DNA of 64,000 nucleotides from Pseudomonas sp. GM41(2012) (GTDB lineage: Bacteria; Pseudomonadota; Gammaproteobacteria; Pseudomonadales; Pseudomonadaceae): the NCBI RefSeq assembly GCF_000282315.2, contig NZ_AKJN02000006.1, positions 1,612,001 through 1,676,000 of the forward strand, in the 5' to 3' direction. Shown piece by piece: positions 58,980 to 64,000 of this stretch. Each line of letters opens with the position of its first letter. Position 1 is the stretch's first letter. The notes beneath the pieces are model-generated. The model did not search any database and was not told the origin of the DNA. It saw nothing but the letters and a program-made list of their open reading frames with translations. The translations under genes and the position numbers were made by a program.

Positions 58980-60142
58980 TTGGCCTGGACGCTATCCAGC
59001 GCTTCACTGGCACGCTTGGCCGCGGCGGCATCACCTTGGTCAGCCAGCAGCTGAACCAGCTGACGTAACTGCGCAGCGGTCAGGCCGACCCGCAGGCTGG
59101 CAGCCATGTGCGAGCGCAGTTGCGGCTCGACACCGGGAGTGACGGCTAAAGCAGCGACGGTGGCCAGCTCACGACTTTGCCAGTCCAGGTTATCGCGCTC
59201 GAAGATGTCGCCGAACAGATGCGCCTGCAAGTACTGGTTGATGACCGGAACGAAGTCGAACAACGGGCCCTGGACCGGCGCACCGGCGATTCGCGTCTGA
59301 TTGGCTTTGCCCGCAGCCAGGAGTTCATCGCCGACGGGAATGACCCGACCGGGCTCACGCCCCGGATCGTCCTGAATGCCACGTTGCCTGCGTGCCTCGA
59401 CCACCTTCATCAGTTCGCCAAGTGCATTGAGACTGCGTGGAAAACCGCTGTAAGCGTAGAGTTGCACCAGAATTTCCTTCGCCTCGCTGACCGTCAGGCC
59501 CGCATCCAGCCCATGATTCAACGCGGCATTGAGCCCGGACATGTTGCTCGTGGCCATGGCGGCGGCCATCAACGGGATGGCCTGTTGCTTGGCGGACAGC
59601 GTCTCGGACACCGGTTGGCTCGCAGGCGCGGCTTTCGGTGCCACCGAACCTTGGGCGTTGTATTGCTCGTCGGTCACTTTCTCCAGCCATTGCACACTCT
59701 TGCCATCCACCGAGCCCGTCACGGCGAGGTGCGTCATGGCGCTCGCCGGAGCGGCGCCATGCCAGTGTTTGACGCCCGGAGGGCAGACGATGACGTCGCC
59801 AGGGTGGATTTCCTGCATCGGCTTGCCCCATTCCTGGACCCGCCCCACGCCCGAAGTCACCACCAATCGCTGTCCTGCGGGGTGGGTATGCCAGGCCGAG
59901 CGAGCGCCCGGTTCGAAACTGACATAAGCGCTGGAAGCATTAATCTCGTCCGTGGCGGGAAACAAAGGATCGACGCGTACCCGCCCGGTGAAATAGTCCG
60001 CAGGTCCCGCAACCGCAGCCTGAGTGCCAGCCCGGCTGATCTGCTGCTCGGTCCGGCGAGACTCACTGGCATTGTCTGCACCGGCGGCGCCGGCGAAGGG
60101 CGCGGCGGCACACACCGCGATGCCTATTAAGGTGTTCTTCAT
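58967..60142 (-). CDS. Exported cupin and carboxymuconolactone-decarboxylase fusion
   Basis: 391 residues. Signal peptide at 1-22 (IGIAVCAAAPFAGA). Cupin domain at about 65-150 with metal-ligand histidines WHTHPAGQ and VKHWHGA. Two CMD domains follow, about 185-250 (ALNHGLDAGLTVSEAKEILVQLYAY) and 310-375 (ELATVAALAVTPG, VGLTAAQLRQLVQLL). The second lacks the CxxC of AhpD-type peroxidases, so it is unlikely to be a peroxidase. Function is unknown. It is the last gene of an operon with two exported hydrolases. Confidence 0.85.
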   Translation of the reverse strand: MKNTLIGIAVCAAAPFAGAAGADNASESRRTEQQISRAGTQAAVAGPADYFTGRVRVDPLFPATDEINASSAYVSFEPGARSAWHTHPAGQRLVVTSGVGRVQEWGKPMQEIHPGDVIVCPPGVKHWHGAAPASAMTHLAVTGSVDGKSVQWLEKVTDEQYNAQGSVAPKAAPASQPVSETLSAKQQAIPLMAAAMATSNMSGLNAALNHGLDAGLTVSEAKEILVQLYAYSGFPRSLNALGELMKVVEARRQRGIQDDPGREPGRVIPVGDELLAAGKANQTRIAGAPVQGPLFDFVPVINQYLQAHLFGDIFERDNLDWQSRELATVAALAVTPGVEPQLRSHMAASLRVGLTAAQLRQLVQLLADQGDAAAAKRASEALDSVQANQPK

Positions 60143-60161
60143 GAGGACCTATCCCTTCAAG

Positions 60162-61217
60162 TCAGAGCGTTCTCGCGTAAAACGCGGTCAACTGGTCCAT
60201 GGCGACGTCCACATACGCAGGCACCCAGTAGGTGTCGATGTGGGTCGCGCCATCGATGGTGAACAGTGTTTTGTCCTGGGTGCCGGTGGCTTTGGCATAG
60301 GCTTGTTGCGACATGTACAGGCTGTCGGCCTTGCTGCCCGCGATCATCAGCAACGGCTTGTCGATCAGCTCGATCTGATCCGTGGCATCGAAGCTCATCA
60401 GGTCCATCAGGCTGCTCTGGGTGTAACGGAAAGTCGAGTTAGGATGAGCGTGGGTCTTGCCGTAGTACTCGAAGCCCTGTCGATACAGATCAAACGGCAG
60501 CTTGGCGATCTGTTCATCAGTCAGCCTGGCATCACCGACGTAGAGGACTTCTCCCCCCGCCGCTTCCTGGACGCGGGCCGCCGACGCCTGCTGCAAGCGT
60601 TCCTGAATCGTCGACAGCTGCGAATCCTGGTAGCCATTACGGCGAACCAACCCAGAGTTGAACATGCTCAAGGTCGCAATCGACTGGAAGCGCTTGTCGG
60701 TTTGCGCCGCCGCCAATGAATAACCGCCACCGCCGCAAATACCGAGCAAGCCCAGACGCTTGCTGTCGACGCCGGGATAGCTGGCAATGAAGTCCGCCAT
60801 GCCATGGATGTCTTCAATGCGATGCGTCGGTTTGTCCACATTGCGTGGCTCACCACCGCTGGCCCCTTGATACGCCGCATCCGCCGCGATCGTGATGTAG
60901 CCCTGATCCGCCAGACGCTGGGCATACAGTCCCGCGACCTGTTCCTTCACCCCACCATTGGGGTGCGCCACGACGACGACCGGGTATTTTTTCGCCGCAT
61001 CATAGTTCGCTGGGGTGTAAACGTTGGCGGCAATGTCCAGACCATTGAGTTTGTAGGTGACCGGGTGGATGTTGACCTTACCCGGTTCGTTCTTGGTCAG
61101 CGCGCCACCGTAGGTCAACGTGAATGGGTTCTGCTTGTAGTTCGCCGCCTCGGCTTCGACGCCCGACATTCCGATCATGGCAGCCATCAACGTGGCCTTC
61201 AGCGTAGTTCGCATCAT
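60162..61217 (-). CDS. Exported dienelactone-hydrolase-type alpha/beta hydrolase
   Basis: 351 residues. Signal at 1-23 (TLKATLMAAMIGMSG then EAEAA). Nucleophile elbow LLGICGGGGYSL gives Cys161, not Ser, as in dienelactone hydrolases; a late H near 325 (DGATHIDTYW) completes the triad. AAKKYPVVVVAHPNGGVKEQVAG is the first strand and oxyanion region. Probably cleaves an ester or lactone in the periplasm. ATG at 61217 has AGGAG upstream. Middle gene of the three-gene operon. Confidence 0.85.
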   Translation of the reverse strand: MMRTTLKATLMAAMIGMSGVEAEAANYKQNPFTLTYGGALTKNEPGKVNIHPVTYKLNGLDIAANVYTPANYDAAKKYPVVVVAHPNGGVKEQVAGLYAQRLADQGYITIAADAAYQGASGGEPRNVDKPTHRIEDIHGMADFIASYPGVDSKRLGLLGICGGGGYSLAAAQTDKRFQSIATLSMFNSGLVRRNGYQDSQLSTIQERLQQASAARVQEAAGGEVLYVGDARLTDEQIAKLPFDLYRQGFEYYGKTHAHPNSTFRYTQSSLMDLMSFDATDQIELIDKPLLMIAGSKADSLYMSQQAYAKATGTQDKTLFTIDGATHIDTYWVPAYVDVAMDQLTAFYARTL

Positions 61218-61278
61218 TAGCAATACTCCTGACATTTCAAGTGTGTGAGAGGGCTGGCCGATATCGCCGCGCTCTAGG

Positions 61279-62373
61279 TCAATCCAGATTTTTTTCAGCG
61301 AGAAACTGCGAAACCAGATCAGCGATCTCGACGTTGTTCATGTCAGAAAAAGGAAAGTGACTATTGCCCTTGATACCGATCTCCGGCAGGTGCACGAGCC
61401 TGACGTCACCGCCATGGCGATTCACCGTATCGCGCCACAGGCGCGCCATCTCGAGCCGCGCGCGCCAGCTGTCCTGGGCTGGTAACCGAACCGGTTGGCC
61501 GGGGATGTTGTCGCCGTAGAAAATAACGATGGGGATGTTGGTCAGTGCTTTGAACTGTTCCGCCGATACGGCCTGCCCCGTGAGCGTGTCAAACGCGCTG
61601 GCAATCGGTGCGGGCACCTCACCCTCTGGAAACACGAAGCTGCTGCCCGGTTCGAAGGCCACGATGGCTCGCACGTTGCGGCTCTTGATCGCCGTCAGCC
61701 AACCGGGGCCGCCGCCCTGAGAATGTGTGAACAAGATGGCCGGCCCGGTCTTTTCCAATAGCGCGGAAACGCCATTGGAGACGACCTCAATGTCGTAAGG
61801 CCCGGTGTTGGGCGTCATCGACCGAAAGAACTGCTCAAGTGCTGCCTGCCCACGAGGAAACTGGCTGTCCTTAAAACTTTCGGGCCACAGGCCGATGCGG
61901 AATTGGTTGAACCACAGCTGCTCGTCCGGCACCGGTTTGATCGTCGTTTCAACCAGGCTGCGTCCTGCATCGCCACGGCGCGGCTGGTCGATCAGGTACG
62001 TGGAGAATCCTCGCCGCAGGAAAATGTTCTGGAACCCTTCACGGCCATCGGCCGTTGTCTCCCAGGACTTCGCGGACTGCCCCGCGCCATGCAGCATGAG
62101 AATCGGCAGCGGACGAGCGTCGACGGGAACCTGATAGAACGCATACACATGGTCGCCGTGATAGGTCTGGCCATCAGGCATCAACGGTTTGTAGGGGTCG
62201 AAGGTTCCCGGTTGGGTGATCAATCCACCGCCGGCGATGAGGCTGCCCTGATCCTTGATGATCAGCGGGGCGTGATCGTCAGCGCTGACCAACGCACTGG
62301 CACCTAGTGCGAAACAAAGGCTGCCGGCCTTTGCAGCAGCGGGCATGTTTTGGCGGATGAATCTCTGAATCAT
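61279..62373 (-). CDS. Exported alpha/beta hydrolase (esterase)
   Basis: 364 residues. Signal at 1-31 (LCFALGASALVSA). Nucleophile S218 in FTHSQGGGPGW, oxyanion region LPILMLHGAGQSAKSWE, and the final His in GIKGNSHFPFSD. It is an esterase/lipase-like family often next to dienelactone-type and CMD genes in pseudomonads. First gene of the operon; the gap to the next gene is 61 bp. Substrate unknown. Confidence 0.85.
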   Translation of the reverse strand: MIQRFIRQNMPAAAKAGSLCFALGASALVSADDHAPLIIKDQGSLIAGGGLITQPGTFDPYKPLMPDGQTYHGDHVYAFYQVPVDARPLPILMLHGAGQSAKSWETTADGREGFQNIFLRRGFSTYLIDQPRRGDAGRSLVETTIKPVPDEQLWFNQFRIGLWPESFKDSQFPRGQAALEQFFRSMTPNTGPYDIEVVSNGVSALLEKTGPAILFTHSQGGGPGWLTAIKSRNVRAIVAFEPGSSFVFPEGEVPAPIASAFDTLTGQAVSAEQFKALTNIPIVIFYGDNIPGQPVRLPAQDSWRARLEMARLWRDTVNRHGGDVRLVHLPEIGIKGNSHFPFSDMNNVEIADLVSQFLAEKNLD

Positions 62374-62807
62374 GGCTTGCTCTCGATTTGATTTCGCCGA
62401 GAAGCAAATTACCGTTCAACGATTAATCGATAAACCGCGCTAATCACATAGCACTAATACCAAATTCACATAAGTACGATGCCTGTCCTTGGTAACAGGC
62501 AACAATCGGTCAAAAGCCGCCGGTCAGGGTATGTACCAAAAAGTCGGCGATTCACTTAGCGCTATCAAACAACGTCAAACAAGCAACGTCAAAAATCCAG
62601 TCAATTAGCGAACTCCTCACGCCTGGAATTTTTTCACGGCGCGAAGTGTAAAGTGCAAAAGGTGTCCTAGACTACAGGCTTAAATGGTCTGATTTCATGA
62701 ATTCTTCACCACTGTAACTATTGGGTTTTTATATGAATTCAGACATTTCAGACGCAGCACTGCTTTTATAGAATGCCCCCCTATCGACCCAAGAGCGGGA
62801 TGCCAAT
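62374..62807. other. 434-bp divergent intergenic stretch
   Basis: Contains the promoter region of the hydrolase operon (left) and of the acyltransferase gene (right), plus a palindromic repeat at 62481-62525. No other gene seen. Confidence 0.5.
62481..62525. repeat. Dispersed palindromic repeat
   Basis: GCCTGTCCTTGGTAACAGGC is a small perfect hairpin, followed by AACAATCGGTCAAAAGCCGC and CGGTC, a diverged repeat copy. Confidence 0.6.
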
Positions 62808-63821
62808 ATGAATAGTAGTTCCGTAGCGGGCTCTCGATACAGCGTACTTGATGGATGGCGCGGCATAAGCATCTTGCTTGTCCTGGCGTGCCATCTGCTA
62901 CCACTTAGCCCAAAGGCCTGGCAATTTAATGCCGCCGCAGGCGTAATGGGAATGGCTATATTTTTTACGCTATCGGGTTTCCTGATAACAAATTTTCTGC
63001 TCAACAACAGCAGCGTCGTTGATTTTTTAATCCGCAGAGTCTTTCGGATTGTGCCGCTCGCCTGGTTGTACATGCTCATTGCGTTACCGGTCATGAACAG
63101 CACTTCGGATGTCTACATCGCAAACTTTCTGTTCGTTGCCAACTGGCCGCCCATGTGGCTTGGCAGTGTAAACGGCCACCTATGGAGTTTGTGCATGGAG
63201 GTCCAGTTTTATTTCGCCATCGCTTTGCTGGTCGTTCTGATGAGAAACAAGTGGGTATTGCTGATTCCTGCTCTCTGTATCGCCGTCACGATGTACCGGG
63301 TCATGAATGATGTGCATGTCGCAATCAACACTTATTACCGCATTGATGAAATACTTTCCGGATGCATACTGGCACTCATATACAACAACAGGCTGGGCAA
63401 CATCCTTGACAAACTTCCGACACAAACGTGGATCACGCAACTATTTTTAATACTCCTGTTTGTCTTGTCCTGTCATCCCGACGCGGGCTTCATGAACTAT
63501 TTCCGCCCCTATCTTGCTGCAGCAATGGTGGGGAGCACGTTACTCAATAGCCAGACACGAGTTGCCCAGCTTTTGAATAATCGCGTTCTATTTTATATCG
63601 CCACCATCTCGTACGCTCTCTACGTTGTTCATCCGCTGCTAATAGATACTTGGCTGGGTAGCGGAGACACCGTTATAAAATATTTGAAGCGCCCTTTGTT
63701 GTTCGCCGCCATTTTTATCACCGCGCATATCTCGACCTTCTATTATGAAAAATGGTGGATTGCTTTTGGTAAGAAACTTTCCAAGAAAGTCGCTAGCCAA
63801 CCTGTTACATCGGCCGGTTGA
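62808..63821 (+). CDS. Membrane acyltransferase (acyltransferase family 3)
   Basis: 337-residue inner-membrane protein with about ten hydrophobic helices. DGWRGISILLVLACHLLPL contains the family's catalytic R and H near the N-terminus, and FFTLSGFLITNFLLN, RRVFRIVPLAWLYM and GHLWSLCMEVQFY are the conserved family-3 acyltransferase elements. Members acetylate O-antigen, peptidoglycan or glycolipids. The acceptor is unknown. Shorter than typical O-antigen acetylases, without a C-terminal SGNH domain. AT-richer than neighbours, and its end overlaps a dispersed repeat. Confidence 0.88.
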   Translation: MNSSSVAGSRYSVLDGWRGISILLVLACHLLPLSPKAWQFNAAAGVMGMAIFFTLSGFLITNFLLNNSSVVDFLIRRVFRIVPLAWLYMLIALPVMNSTSDVYIANFLFVANWPPMWLGSVNGHLWSLCMEVQFYFAIALLVVLMRNKWVLLIPALCIAVTMYRVMNDVHVAINTYYRIDEILSGCILALIYNNRLGNILDKLPTQTWITQLFLILLFVLSCHPDAGFMNYFRPYLAAAMVGSTLLNSQTRVAQLLNNRVLFYIATISYALYVVHPLLIDTWLGSGDTVIKYLKRPLLFAAIFITAHISTFYYEKWWIAFGKKLSKKVASQPVTSAG

Positions 63822-63840
63822 ATCCACAATCGATTGCGGG
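63808..63840. repeat. Dispersed intergenic repeat overlapping the acyltransferase stop
   Basis: CATCGGCCGGTTGAATCCAC and AATCGATTGCGGG, related to 29569 and 48238. Its left end encodes the last codons of the acyltransferase. Confidence 0.6.
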
Positions 63841-63859
63841 CTTTCACGATAGGCTGCCG

Positions 63860-64000
63860 TTACTTGTTAAGGCGTAGAGCGTCGAAAGCATCTCGCGCCT
63901 GGCAGGCGGTATAGGTCATTTGCGCGGCGACCAGACCGGCCAGACCAAAAGTACGGGTCAGCCCGAACTTGCCGAAACCCTCGGGAATCGGAATGGACTT
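63860..64000 (-). CDS. 3' end of an unidentified gene
   Basis: The minus-strand frame is open from the window edge and reads KSIPIPEGFGKFGLTRTFGL, then AGLVAAQMTYTACQARDAFD, ALRLNK and a TAA stop. 46 residues are visible. It is not recognised; the start lies beyond the window. Confidence 0.5.
   Translation of the reverse strand, partial: KSIPIPEGFGKFGLTRTFGLAGLVAAQMTYTACQARDAFDALRLNK

Overview
The window looks like a chromosome segment of a fluorescent Pseudomonas (P. fluorescens group). Most genes are GC-rich with typical pseudomonad protein sequences (MocR regulator, AtsK-type dioxygenase cluster, DUF1254 proteins, PL7 alginate lyase, several LysR regulators). The intergenic DNA also carries many copies of short palindromic repeats and long inverted-repeat elements like those of this group. 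The assignment rests on protein and repeat character only; there is no rRNA or other marker gene.

Layout. 1-3.6 kb: redox genes (alcohol dehydrogenase, cupin, FMN reductase), a MerR regulator, and a convergent reductase whose promoter contains a MerR-type palindrome. 3.8-7.6 kb: erythromycin-esterase-like protein and phosphoribosyltransferase separated by a long inverted-repeat element, then a MATE pump. 7.7-16.1 kb: an AT-rich accessory island with an intact IS256-family element (8-bp target duplication), the stump of a tyrosine recombinase, a HamA-HamB (Hachiman) anti-phage pair, and two minus-strand genes of unknown role: a PIN-like protein and an AlbA_2/HATPase protein. 16.4-17.4 kb: a strongly folded leader RNA before a small protein gene, whose terminator has been split by an inverted-repeat element.

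17.4-21.3 kb: a lipoprotein and a potassium channel lie between a 171-bp duplicated piece of a LysR gene and the intact LysR gene, which diverges from an azoreductase. 21.4-28.8 kb: a three-gene cyclic-di-GMP signalling operon (REC-GGDEF-EAL, CHASE/PAS hybrid kinase with HPt, REC-GGDEF). 28.8-37.3 kb: a repeat-rich area with a frameshifted pseudogene, an orphan PchB-like isochorismate lyase, an unknown membrane-anchored protein, a LysR/SnoaL/reductase/phosphatase cluster, an epimerase and a NERD gene interrupted by a stop codon.

37.3-47.1 kb: two tandem DUF1254 exported proteins, a MocR regulator with a TIM-barrel isomerase and MFS transporter, a DUF3616 protein and an alginate lyase. 47.6-51.8 kb: DinB-like protein, RcnR/DmeR-type nickel/cobalt sensor with CDF exporter DmeF, a DUF1289 protein and an ABC exporter. 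51.9-59 kb: a six-gene sulfur-scavenging operon (AtsK-like dioxygenase, binding protein, two permeases, ATPase, flavin monooxygenase) with a divergent LysR gene. 59-62.4 kb: an operon of two exported alpha/beta hydrolases and a cupin-carboxymuconolactone decarboxylase fusion. The window ends with a membrane acyltransferase and the 3' end of an unidentified gene.

The most interesting parts are the defense island with its two uncharacterised genes, the folded leader RNA, the split terminator, and the mobile inverted-repeat elements.
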